Assembly: GCA_002394635.1 (NCBI GenBank)
Contig: DGUK01000057.1
Coordinates: forward strand, 1 to 21,605
Direction of reading: 5' to 3'
DNA length: 21,605 nucleotides
Source of the DNA: Faecalitalea sp. UBA4312
Lineage (GTDB): Bacteria > Bacillota_I > Bacilli_A > Erysipelotrichales > Erysipelotrichaceae
This document shows positions 1 through 6,408 of the stretch, piece after piece. The translations under genes and the position numbers were made by a program. The notes under the pieces are model-generated. The model did not search any database. It was not told where the DNA came from and saw nothing but the letters and a program-made list of their open reading frames with translations. Each line of letters begins with the position of its first letter. Positions within the stretch are counted from its first letter, which is position 1.

Positions 1-820
1 GAAAATAAGGATATTGTATGGTATGTCTTCGCAGAAACTGGATCCAGTTTTTCCATTCCATCGCAATCACAATGATTCCGGCAATGATCAATACATACAT
101 AAGCAGTCCTACGATCGACGACATTACCACATTGTTTGCAGAGAACACCGTCAGAAAGGACAAAGCGTTATGGGTCATATGTACCAGGATGGTCAGAATC
201 AAAGACTTGTATTTTAAACTGACATACGCCAAAATCATCCCCGTACAGCAATGCACTATAGCTTGGACCAGGTTCATGTGCAGCATACCAAACAACAATC
301 CTGTCATTATAATCGAAAACAAGGCATTATAATCCTTCAGGCTTCGTAAAATAACACCTCGACAGAGCATCTCCTCCAAGACCGGTGCAAAGATCACGCC
401 GGCAATGACAACACAGATCCGATACACAGGATTGGAATACTGAAACAATGCATCGTTATAAAAACGGATCCCCAGCACGGTCTGAAAAAGCATCATAACA
501 AGAGACAGGATCATCGCACAGGAAAACATGACCGCCACTGTTTTTAAATAAGCAGATAGCGGAAAATCGAACGTAAGATCTGATGAAAACCAATGTACAT
601 CGATTTGTTTGTTCGCGTAGACCAGTGCACATACGGCCGGCAGCAAGGTTTTGGCAATCAGAGCCAGCCCTTCCAGGATAACCGAATTGTCCCAGTACCT
701 CATCAGGACCATTTTGATGATATCGATTCCGATCTGTGTAAATACCACAATCAGAAGCATCCACCCAATCTTCTTTATAGTTCTTTGAAATGAATCAAAT
801 TTTGTAAATACTGGAGGCAT
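1..820 (-). CDS. CPBP-family intramembrane metalloprotease (3' end outside window)
   Basis: Partial: the start is present and the C-terminus runs off the left edge after about 273 codons. I translated it from the minus strand; it begins MPPVFTKF. It is a very hydrophobic multi-pass membrane protein. The CPBP (Abi, Rce1-like) motifs are all present: EExxxR as EEMLCR at about residues 149-154, FxxxH as FGMLH at about 177-181, and HxxxN as HMTHN at about 214-218. These are the proposed metal and catalytic residues of the family. The start ATG shares one base with the PAP2 stop (TGATG), so translation is probably coupled, and an SD-like GGGGGGA lies just upstream. Family members process prenylated or other membrane proteins, and some act in bacteriocin self-immunity. 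The substrate here cannot be told, because no bacteriocin genes are visible. Confidence 0.9.
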   Translation of the reverse strand, partial: MPPVFTKFDSFQRTIKKIGWMLLIVVFTQIGIDIIKMVLMRYWDNSVILEGLALIAKTLLPAVCALVYANKQIDVHWFSSDLTFDFPLSAYLKTVAVMFSCAMILSLVMMLFQTVLGIRFYNDALFQYSNPVYRICVVIAGVIFAPVLEEMLCRGVILRSLKDYNALFSIIMTGLLFGMLHMNLVQAIVHCCTGMILAYVSLKYKSLILTILVHMTHNALSFLTVFSANNVVMSSIVGLLMYVLIIAGIIVIAMEWKNWIQFLRRHTIQYPYF

Positions 821-1341
821 CAGGCATCCCCCCTCTTTTTCATGATCTGGAAAACAAAATAGCTAACGCCTGTAGCCAGGATAAATCCCAACAGAACATC
901 CGTCGGATAATGCACCCCGATATATAATCGGGAGATCCCTATCAACCCTGCCAGGATCATCGCCGGTATACCGATTTTCTTATCCAGCCCTAAATAATAG
1001 ATCCACGCTGTGGCAAAGCTGGACATGGTATGACCGCTTGGACATGAATAGCTTCCCGGTTTTGTTCCAAGCACCACTAGATCCGGAATCATATCAAAAG
1101 GTCTAGGGCGGGCAATCAGATGTTTCAGCAGTCCTTCTCCCAGCAGAAAAGCAAATGCCAAAGAGATAAATGCATACACAGCTGTTTTTCGCGTCTTTTT
1201 AAAACAGCACAAAACCAGGATCGTCAACAACCAGATAGTTCCTCGATCTCCCAGTCTGGTCACAAACAACCAAAAGGAATCCATCCAGTCCTGCCGAACG
1301 GCAGTTTGGATCCAAAGTAAGATATTACCATCTAATATCAT
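820..1341 (-). CDS. PAP2-family membrane phosphatase (lipid phosphatase type)
   Basis: A 173-residue integral membrane protein. The three PAP2 signatures appear in order: KxxxxxxRP (KHLIARPRP), PSGH (SCPSGHTMSS) and SRxxxxxH (SRLYIGVH), followed by YPTDVLLG. This is the catalytic set of the acid-phosphatase/vanadium-haloperoxidase fold, with the conserved His residues facing the extracytoplasmic side. Likely substrates are phosphatidic acid, phosphatidylglycerol phosphate or undecaprenyl pyrophosphate; sequence alone does not choose. I take the ATG at 1341 (MILDGNIL) because AAAGGA lies about 10 bases upstream. A longer frame starting at 1365 has no ribosome binding site and would overlap the upstream gene by 22 bases. 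It sits between a small orphan gene (2-base gap) and the CPBP protease (1-base overlap), so the three are probably one transcript. Confidence 0.9.
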   Translation of the reverse strand: MILDGNILLWIQTAVRQDWMDSFWLFVTRLGDRGTIWLLTILVLCCFKKTRKTAVYAFISLAFAFLLGEGLLKHLIARPRPFDMIPDLVVLGTKPGSYSCPSGHTMSSFATAWIYYLGLDKKIGIPAMILAGLIGISRLYIGVHYPTDVLLGFILATGVSYFVFQIMKKRGDA

Positions 1342-1343
1342 AG

Positions 1344-1595
1344 CTATTGATTCCTTTCTGCCCATTGATAATATTCTTCATCCTTCTTTACATCAATAGT
1401 CTGCTCCTGGGTTTCATACAAGATAAATCGGTTGTTGGCATACAGTTGTTCAAAGTCAGACAAAGACAGTCGGGTATGCCATTTATCATTGTGTAAATAC
1501 ACAACCTCATTAAATTGATGCACGAAGGTCTTCTCTGCCTGCAGGATCAACGTATACCCTTCCTGCAGATAACGCAATGCTTCTTTCAATTCCAT
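1344..1595 (-). CDS. Hypothetical small protein, 83 residues
   Basis: I do not recognise the family. The product begins MELKEALRYLQEGYTLILQAE and is soluble-looking and acidic. It has many aromatic residues and an unusual density of Tyr and Gln in the C-terminal third (LYETQEQ, EEYYQWAE). There is no signal peptide, membrane segment or Cys pair. The start at 1595 is well supported by GGAGGAA seven bases upstream; a frame from 1628 would read through the terminator hairpin and has no ribosome binding site. It is followed after two bases by the PAP2 gene, so co-expression with the two membrane proteins is likely. No promoter is visible between it and rubrerythrin, so it may depend on read-through of the hairpin at 1608-1636. 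Confidence 0.7.
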   Translation of the reverse strand: MELKEALRYLQEGYTLILQAEKTFVHQFNEVVYLHNDKWHTRLSLSDFEQLYANNRFILYETQEQTIDVKKDEEYYQWAERNQ

Positions 1596-1607
1596 ATGTG
1601 TTCCTCC

Positions 1608-1636
1608 AAAAAAGATTCGATCTTTCAATCGAATCT
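1608..1636 (-). terminator. Rho-independent terminator after rubrerythrin
   Basis: On the minus strand a perfect 9-bp stem (AGATTCGAT / ATCGAATCT, loop TGAAAG) is followed by a T tract. It starts two bases after the rubrerythrin stop codon. The T tract runs straight into the GGAGGAA ribosome binding site of the next gene, so termination and the next gene's start signal are physically fused. Confidence 0.85.
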
Positions 1637-1637
1637 C

Positions 1638-2180
1638 TTACAGATAATGTTCTTTCAGTTCCTGGAAATATGCTTTCGGATGCGCACATACCGGACATTC
1701 TTCCGGTGCCTCTTTTCCGATAAATACATGGCCGCAGTTTAAGCAGATCCACACAATGTCTTCTTCCTTGTTGAACATTGTTTCTTCTTCCACTTCTTTT
1801 AATAATCCGTTGAAACGCGCTTCATGGTGTTTTTCAATGGCGCCTACGCCTTCAAACAATTCAGCGATTTCATCAAAGCCTTCACTGCGTGCCACTTCGG
1901 CGAACTCTTTATACATATCCGTCCATTCGTAGTTTTCACCGGATGCCGCATCCTTTAAGTTTTCAACAGTGGAAGGAACGCCGCCATCATGCAAAGCTTT
2001 GAACCATAATTTTGCATGTTCCTTTTCGTTTCCGGATGTTTCTTCAAAGATATTTTTGATCTTTACATATCCATCCTTTTTTGCTTTGCTTGCATAGTAT
2101 TGATATTTAATACTTGCCTGACATTCCCCTGCAAATGCAGCCTGTAAGTTCTTTTCTGTTTTTGAACCTTTTAATTCCAT
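1638..2180 (-). CDS. rbr: Rubrerythrin
   Basis: A 180-residue non-haem di-iron peroxidase with a C-terminal rubredoxin-like domain. In the ferritin-like domain the iron ligands are visible as E19 (FAGEC), the E-x-x-H of NEKEHAKLW (E52, H55) and the second helix-pair ligands in [11 protein letters not shown] (E116, H119). The rubredoxin-type Fe(SCys)4 site is CLNC (C146, C149) plus CPVC (C162, C165). Length and domain order match classical rubrerythrins of anaerobes, which reduce hydrogen peroxide in the cytoplasm with electrons from rubredoxin or an NADH-rubredoxin oxidoreductase. The start has a strong AGGAGGT site. It has its own promoter and its own terminator, so it is probably monocistronic. 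It suggests an anaerobic or oxygen-sensitive host. Confidence 0.96.
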   Translation of the reverse strand: MELKGSKTEKNLQAAFAGECQASIKYQYYASKAKKDGYVKIKNIFEETSGNEKEHAKLWFKALHDGGVPSTVENLKDAASGENYEWTDMYKEFAEVARSEGFDEIAELFEGVGAIEKHHEARFNGLLKEVEEETMFNKEEDIVWICLNCGHVFIGKEAPEECPVCAHPKAYFQELKEHYL

Positions 2181-2202
2181 ACTATTACCTCCTGATAGGG
2201 CT

Positions 2203-2211
2203 ATTATAACA
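2203..2211 (-). promoter_or_regulatory. Extended -10 promoter for rubrerythrin
   Basis: Minus strand TGT-TATAAT (TATAAT at 2203-2208, TGn at 2209-2211) lies 23 bases upstream of the rubrerythrin start. A good -35 box is not visible; the position 17 bases upstream falls in the 3' end of the preceding gene. The TGn extension may compensate. No operator-like repeat (for example a PerR box) is evident. Confidence 0.65.
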
Positions 2212-2225
2212 CATCTATTGTTAAA

Positions 2226-2615
2226 CTAATCGCTCGTTGCCCAGGATGGAACTTCATTTCCCCTTTGTATTAAAATGGCTTTCTGAAATTCTGTTTGGTT
2301 TAAAAAGGACATAATTTCTTCCTTCTCTTGTTCGGTACAGCCAATCAACAGCTTTGCCACACAATCTTTCTTTAGAATGTCGGCTGAAATGACGATTGCT
2401 CCCACAAAATTGCTGTTCATCGATCCCCGATATACATCAATCGGCTGAGCATCAGTACCAAGAGTATCTGACAAGTAACCATAGTCCACCGGATAAATCA
2501 AATTGTGGTACTTAAAATGACATGTTCCTTTCGGTCTGTCGATCTTCAAGATACTTGATAACACCAAAGTATCCAGCTTTTGCCAAAACAACGCATTATT
2601 TTCCAATTCTCGCAT
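2226..2615 (-). CDS. Short inorganic pyrophosphatase-like protein
   Basis: A 129-residue protein resembling the short pyrophosphatase-like proteins annotated in clostridia. It carries IDRPKG (25-30), YPVDYGYL (41-48), DAQPIDVYRG (55-64) and SADILKKD (77-84). These match family I PPase landmarks RPKG, YGY, DGDPLDV and the D-x4-D pair. It is well below the roughly 170-residue length of standard family I enzymes. The middle Asp of the DGDPLD motif is Gln here (Q57), while D55, D60, D79 and D84 remain. A pyrophosphatase activity is therefore plausible but not certain; a related phosphate-ester or nucleotide function is possible. AGGAGG lies eight bases before the ATG. It has its own promoter, and no terminator is visible after the stop. 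Confidence 0.75.
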   Translation of the reverse strand: MRELENNALFWQKLDTLVLSSILKIDRPKGTCHFKYHNLIYPVDYGYLSDTLGTDAQPIDVYRGSMNSNFVGAIVISADILKKDCVAKLLIGCTEQEKEEIMSFLNQTEFQKAILIQRGNEVPSWATSD

Positions 2616-2649
2616 ACAATAAGCCTCCTAAACGGATAGTGTACTTCAA

Positions 2650-2677
2650 ATTATATCATTTATGAAAAAATTTACAA
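2650..2677 (-). promoter_or_regulatory. SigmaA-type promoter for the pyrophosphatase-like gene
   Basis: Minus strand TTGTAA (2672-2677), 16-base spacer, TATAAT (2650-2655) with an extended TGA just upstream of the -10. It lies 35 bases upstream of the start codon, after the stop of the lipoprotein gene. Confidence 0.7.
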
Positions 2678-2697
2678 CATTGTCTTGTTTTGCTTTT

Positions 2698-3207
2698 TCA
2701 AGATTGTGAATACTTTTCCACAAAGTCCCAAAATTCTTCATACTCGGCTTCATCAAAGTCCACAACCGACGCATCCGACCATAGCGCAATCTGTCCGGTC
2801 GATTCATTGAATCCGACCCCGGATTGAATCACCTTTCCATCACGGATCACATACAATGTCGGTGTATAGAAAAAATACGGAGCCATCGTCAAAAGGGTCT
2901 TGCCCCCTTCGGTCTGTGAGGATAAAGTTCCGTCTTCCTGTTGTTCCAGCTTAAAGTCCGTGGAATCCAGGCGATATACGGTGACATTAAAGTGTTCTTC
3001 CTTGGTTTTTTCCTCATATGCATCCAGCTTTTCACAGAAAGGACAGTTTTCTCTTTCTACCAGTAAAAGAAAGGATTCTTTCTGGTCCAGTTTTTTCTGC
3101 AGCTGGTCGGCTGTCAGGTCAATCTGCTGATAGGGTTCTCGAGATACACATCCCCACAAAGAGAATCCGATCAACAATGAAAAAAATATAGCCATGAATC
3201 GTCTCAT
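2698..3207 (-). CDS. Thioredoxin-fold lipoprotein
   Basis: A 169-residue predicted lipoprotein. The N-terminus MRRFMAIFFSLLIGFSLWGC has two Arg, a hydrophobic stretch and a lipobox-like LWGC, with C20 as the lipidation site; the bulky W at -2 is atypical. A thioredoxin-like active site CPFC (C55, C58) follows, preceded by a beta strand (FLLLVERE). Near residue 120 comes TPTLYVIRDGKV, which looks like the cis-Pro loop and strand of the fold. The closest recalled relatives are thioredoxin-like or bacteriocin-transport-accessory-type proteins of Firmicutes. A thiol-disulfide role on the outer face of the membrane is inferred. The ATG overlaps the glycerate kinase stop (ATGA), giving coupled translation. 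An in-frame extension to 3393 only reads out-of-frame glycerate kinase sequence and was rejected. Confidence 0.85.
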   Translation of the reverse strand: MRRFMAIFFSLLIGFSLWGCVSREPYQQIDLTADQLQKKLDQKESFLLLVERENCPFCEKLDAYEEKTKEEHFNVTVYRLDSTDFKLEQQEDGTLSSQTEGGKTLLTMAPYFFYTPTLYVIRDGKVIQSGVGFNESTGQIALWSDASVVDFDEAEYEEFWDFVEKYSQS

Positions 3208-4340
3208 AACATCCCCTTCTCCCTTAATCCATCGATCATTTTTATGATTGAATAGCTCAATGCTTCCAGTTTCTGTGGTCCGGCTGCCAACGCCTGCTGA
3301 AAGCTCATAGCCCGGTCTGCTGTGGAAAAGATCCCCGTCAGACCCTCCTGGTACATCTGGCAGTATCCTTTTCCCAAGGCACCGCTTAAGCATAGAACCG
3401 GTTTATTGTAACGGCTTGCCAGGGCAGCGATCCCATAAGGTACTTTGCCATATTTAGTCTGTTCATCCGTCTGTCCTTCACCGGTAAATACCAGATCACA
3501 TTCCTTCATGTAGGTCTCCATATCCGATTGCTGGATCACCAGTTCAATGCCCGGGATCATACGGGCATGAAACAGTCCCAGCAATACACTGCCGATACCT
3601 CCGGCTGCACCGGATCCCTCCGGTTTGTTGAGATCGATATGGAAACATTGACGGATCTGATTACGGTAATGCGTCATCCATCCATCCACTTGTTCCATTT
3701 GGTTTTCAAAGATTCCCTTCTGGCAGCCAAAGATATAGGTGGCTCCTTGTGGCCCCAGCAGATGATTCCGGACATCACAAGCAATGATGATCTCTGTGTT
3801 CGGCTTTTTAAAATCTGTTTTATCGATATACGCGATACGGTTTAACGCATAAACATTCGGTTTCAACAACTGATGACGATGATCGTAAAAACGGATCCCG
3901 AATTCATGTAAAATACCCATACCGCCATCGTTGGTACAGCTGCCACCCAGGCCGATGATCAATGTCTGCGGATGACTGTTGAGAGCCTCCTTCATCAACC
4001 GTCCGACCCCGGATGAGCTGGCAATCATCGGATTTCGGCGGTTTCGCGGATACATATTCAACCCGATACAGCTGGCTACATCCATGACCGCTGTTTTGCC
4101 GTTTGTAGCATAAAAGGACTCAATCGGTTTTCCATACGCGTCGATCGTTGTCACCGATATCTTCTGGCCCTGTATGATATCACAGAGAACGTCCGCTGTA
4201 CCTTCGCCTCCATCTGCCATTGGAAACTGTTTTGCCTCATGGTCCGGATTGGCGGAAAGGATTCCGTTTTCTATGGCCTGACAGGCTTGTTTGGAGGTCA
4301 TACATCCTTTGTAAGAATCACTGGCAATCAATATTTTCAT
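3204..4340 (-). CDS. glxK: Glycerate kinase (GlxK/GarK family)
   Basis: A 378-residue member of the glycerate kinase type 1 family (Pfam Gly_kinase), which phosphorylates D-glycerate with ATP to 2- or 3-phosphoglycerate. Family landmarks in order: the N-terminus MKILIASDSYKGCMTSKQA, PMADGGEGTADVL, IASSSGVGRLM, GLGGSCTNDGGMGIL, PEGSGAAGGIG and VFTGEGQTDEQTKYGKVP. Length is normal and no key block is missing. No glyoxylate or tartronate genes flank it, so the glycerate source is unknown. It is divergent from coaBC and coupled to a downstream lipoprotein. There is no recognisable Shine-Dalgarno before the ATG, and the best promoter predicts a leaderless or nearly leaderless mRNA. A three-codon frame (ATG AAA CTA TGA) overlaps the start codon. 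Confidence 0.95.
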   Translation of the reverse strand: MKILIASDSYKGCMTSKQACQAIENGILSANPDHEAKQFPMADGGEGTADVLCDIIQGQKISVTTIDAYGKPIESFYATNGKTAVMDVASCIGLNMYPRNRRNPMIASSSGVGRLMKEALNSHPQTLIIGLGGSCTNDGGMGILHEFGIRFYDHRHQLLKPNVYALNRIAYIDKTDFKKPNTEIIIACDVRNHLLGPQGATYIFGCQKGIFENQMEQVDGWMTHYRNQIRQCFHIDLNKPEGSGAAGGIGSVLLGLFHARMIPGIELVIQQSDMETYMKECDLVFTGEGQTDEQTKYGKVPYGIAALASRYNKPVLCLSGALGKGYCQMYQEGLTGIFSTADRAMSFQQALAAGPQKLEALSYSIIKMIDGLREKGML

Positions 4341-4346
4341 AGTTTC

Positions 4347-4375
4347 ATCTTAACATAGACAAGGATTGAGTTCAA
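4347..4375 (-). promoter_or_regulatory. SigmaA-type promoter for glycerate kinase
   Basis: Minus strand TTGAAC (4370-4375), 17-base spacer, TAAGAT (4347-4352). Only six bases separate the -10 box from the start codon at 4340, so the transcript would begin at or next to the A of the ATG. The -35 box overlaps the -35 box of the divergent coaBC promoter by two bases (4370-4371). Confidence 0.6.
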
Positions 4376-4394
4376 AAACATGATAAGCTATAAT
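4366..4394 (+). promoter_or_regulatory. SigmaA-type promoter for coaBC-coaX
   Basis: TTGAGT (4366-4371), exactly 17 bases, TATAAT (4389-4394). The predicted start point near 4401 leaves a short leader that carries the AGGAG ribosome binding site at 4406-4410, eight bases before the ATG. Confidence 0.8.
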
Positions 4395-4418
4395 ATAGAA
4401 TTGACAGGAGATTCGATT

Positions 4419-5615
4419 ATGACAAAAAAACATCTTGTGATCGGTGTATCTGGCGGGATTGCCGCTTATAAAGCCTGTGACCTTGTAAGCAAACTGGGCA
4501 AGAAGAATTATGAGATCCGGGTCATACTGACGGAAAACGCAGAAAAGTTTGTACCAAAGCTCACCTTTGAAGCTTTGAGCAAGCATCCATGTGAACAGGA
4601 TCTGTTCACTAGTGAAGATCCCATAGCCCATATCTCCTTGGCAACCTGGGCGGATGCGATGATCCTCGTTCCGGCAACCGCAAACATACTGGCAAAAGTT
4701 GTTCACGGGCTGGCCGACGATATGTTGACCACTACCTTTTTGGCCGCCACTTGTCCAAAGATGATCTGCCCGGCAATGAATGTTCATATGTATGAAAATG
4801 AAGTGACACAGGCCAATCTTCAGAAAGCCAGACAACTTGGATATCATGTTCTTGAACCGGTAGAAGGTCATTTGGCCTGTGATGTCAACGGAAAAGGAAA
4901 ACTACCGGATGTTGCAGATATTGTCGAAGCCATCGACCGACTGTTTGAAAACAATGGGCTGTTAAAGGGAAAACACGTTCTGATCAGTGCCGGTCCGACA
5001 CAGGAACCATTGGATCCGGTACGCTTTATCTCCAATCATTCCAGTGGTAAACAAGGCTATGCGATTGCCCAGGCCGCTTTAAAAATGGGAGCCGAAGTGA
5101 CTATCGTATCCGGTCCGGTTTCTATTGATCCGGTGGAAGGCGCCCACATCATCCCTGTTCGAAGTGCCAGAGATATGTATGAAGCCATAAAGGAAAACCT
5201 GGAGCAGGCTGATTATATCATCATGTCTGCTGCCGTCGCGGATTACCGCCCGGCGGAGGTAGCTGACCATAAAATCAAAAAGGATAAAGGTGGCCTGGCT
5301 GTGACCTTTGTCCGCAATCCGGATATACTGGCTTATATCGGCCAGCATAAGCGTGACGATCAGATTGTGTGTGGGTTTGCGATGGAAACCCAGGATCTGG
5401 AAAAGAACGCGAAAGAAAAGCTTGTCAAAAAGAACTGCGATATGTTGATTGCCAACAATCTGTTCACCGAAGGAGCCGGTTTTAAAACAGATACCAATGT
5501 CGTATCTGTCTTAACAAAAGAAACGATCCAGCGCTGGCCAAAGTTGTCAAAATATGAGCTTGGCCTTCGTATCCTTGAGACTATGTCTGATATAGAAAAG
5601 AGTAAAAGAAAATGA
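4419..5615 (+). CDS. coaBC: Bifunctional phosphopantothenoylcysteine decarboxylase / phosphopantothenate-cysteine ligase
   Basis: A 398-residue bifunctional enzyme for two successive coenzyme A steps: ligation of cysteine to 4'-phosphopantothenate (CoaB) and FMN-dependent decarboxylation to phosphopantetheine (CoaC). The CoaC half (about 1-180) has SGGIAAYKA, the catalytic His in HISLA (H71), PAMNVHMYEN (118-127) and the active-site Cys loop LACDVNGKGKL (C154). The CoaB half (about 185-398) has ISAGPTQEPLDPVRFISN, SSGKQG, AAVADYRP (271-278) and KIKK (285-288). Length is standard. The start at 4419 is set by AGGAG eight bases upstream; an in-frame ATG at 4380 lies inside the promoter. The stop overlaps the coaX start by four bases (ATGA). 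Confidence 0.97.
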   Translation: MTKKHLVIGVSGGIAAYKACDLVSKLGKKNYEIRVILTENAEKFVPKLTFEALSKHPCEQDLFTSEDPIAHISLATWADAMILVPATANILAKVVHGLADDMLTTTFLAATCPKMICPAMNVHMYENEVTQANLQKARQLGYHVLEPVEGHLACDVNGKGKLPDVADIVEAIDRLFENNGLLKGKHVLISAGPTQEPLDPVRFISNHSSGKQGYAIAQAALKMGAEVTIVSGPVSIDPVEGAHIIPVRSARDMYEAIKENLEQADYIIMSAAVADYRPAEVADHKIKKDKGGLAVTFVRNPDILAYIGQHKRDDQIVCGFAMETQDLEKNAKEKLVKKNCDMLIANNLFTEGAGFKTDTNVVSVLTKETIQRWPKLSKYELGLRILETMSDIEKSKRK

Positions 5616-6394
5616 TTGCTGCTATAGATATTGGAAACACGAATATTACCGTAGGTTTGATTGAAAATGACACCCTGATCGATCGGTACCGCCTGACGAC
5701 GAAGGCCCGGCGGACCAGTGATGAATTTGGTGTCATGCTGGAAAACTTCTTAAAGAGTGCTGACATCGACAAGACCCAGATCAAAGATGTTATCATGTGC
5801 AGTGTTGTACCAAAGGTCATGCATTCATGTCGAAACGGTGTCATTAAATTCTTCGGCATCGATCCCATGGTCGTACAGCCGGGTATAAAAAGCGGGATCA
5901 GCGTTCAGCTCGAGAATCCCCGCAGTGTAGGGGCCGATCGGATTGCCGATTGTGCCGGCGCCTACCATTATTACGGAGGACCGGTATTGGTCATCGACTT
6001 CGGTACGGCCACCACATACGATTACGTGGATGAAAACGGACGGTTTAAATCCGGTGTCATCAGTGTCGGTATCGAAACCGGTGCCAATGCGCTCTGGTCT
6101 CAAACTGCTCAGCTTCCGGAAATTGAAATCAAGAAACCGGAAACTGTGCTGGCTCGCAACACACAGACAGAAATGCAGGCTGGTGTCTTCTATCAATACA
6201 TCGGTGGCGTGGAATATACCATCAAGCAGATCCGCAAAGAAACCGGATATAAAGACCTGCAGGTCATCGCAACTGGTGGTCTTGGCCGCGTTGTTTATGG
6301 TCATACGAAACTGATCAACGTATATGACCCGACACTGATCTTCAAAGGATTGAATATCATTTATAAAAAGAACAAGGAATCGCGTCTAAAATAG
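5612..6394 (+). CDS. coaX: Type III pantothenate kinase
   Basis: A 260-residue type III pantothenate kinase, the first committed step of coenzyme A synthesis. It is insensitive to CoA feedback and needs a monovalent cation in characterised members. Motifs of the ASKHA fold: DIGNTN at 6-11 (phosphate 1), VGADRIAD at 106-113 with the catalytic Asp D109, DFGTATTYD at 129-137 (phosphate 2), and TGGLG at 221-225 (adenosine motif). Length is typical. Having coaX directly behind coaBC puts three CoA steps in one two-gene operon. The TAG stop lies at the edge of the terminator hairpin. Confidence 0.97.
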   Translation: MIAAIDIGNTNITVGLIENDTLIDRYRLTTKARRTSDEFGVMLENFLKSADIDKTQIKDVIMCSVVPKVMHSCRNGVIKFFGIDPMVVQPGIKSGISVQLENPRSVGADRIADCAGAYHYYGGPVLVIDFGTATTYDYVDENGRFKSGVISVGIETGANALWSQTAQLPEIEIKKPETVLARNTQTEMQAGVFYQYIGGVEYTIKQIRKETGYKDLQVIATGGLGRVVYGHTKLINVYDPTLIFKGLNIIYKKNKESRLK

Positions 6395-6408
6395 CGATTC
6401 CTTTTATT
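6374..6408. terminator. Bidirectional terminator between coaX and the convergent aldolase gene
   Basis: A perfect 10-bp stem (AAGGAATCGC at 6374-6383, GCGATTCCTT at 6394-6403) with a 10-base loop. T-rich sequence follows on both strands: TTATT on plus, and TTCTTTTT a few bases past the stem on minus. The coaX stop codon is in the loop and stem edge, and the aldolase stop codon abuts the other side, so one hairpin serves both convergent genes. Confidence 0.85.

Noticed and set aside
1..820. CPBP protein as a bacteriocin immunity factor
   Set aside because: No bacteriocin precursor, leader peptidase or export gene is near it. A general membrane-protease call is all the sequence supports.
2664..2699. 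AT-rich inverted repeat after the lipoprotein stop, considered as a terminator
   Set aside because: Outer arms are only six A-T-rich pairs with poor inner pairing, and it overlaps the -35 box of the next promoter. Not strong enough to call.
3208..3393. N-terminal extension of the thioredoxin-like lipoprotein
   Set aside because: The extension is out-of-frame glycerate kinase sequence. The lipoprotein signal peptide starts exactly at the ATGA overlap.
4350..4871. 173-codon open frame on the minus strand opposite coaBC
   Set aside because: It is antisense to the CoaC domain, crosses the divergent promoter and shows no protein-like motif.
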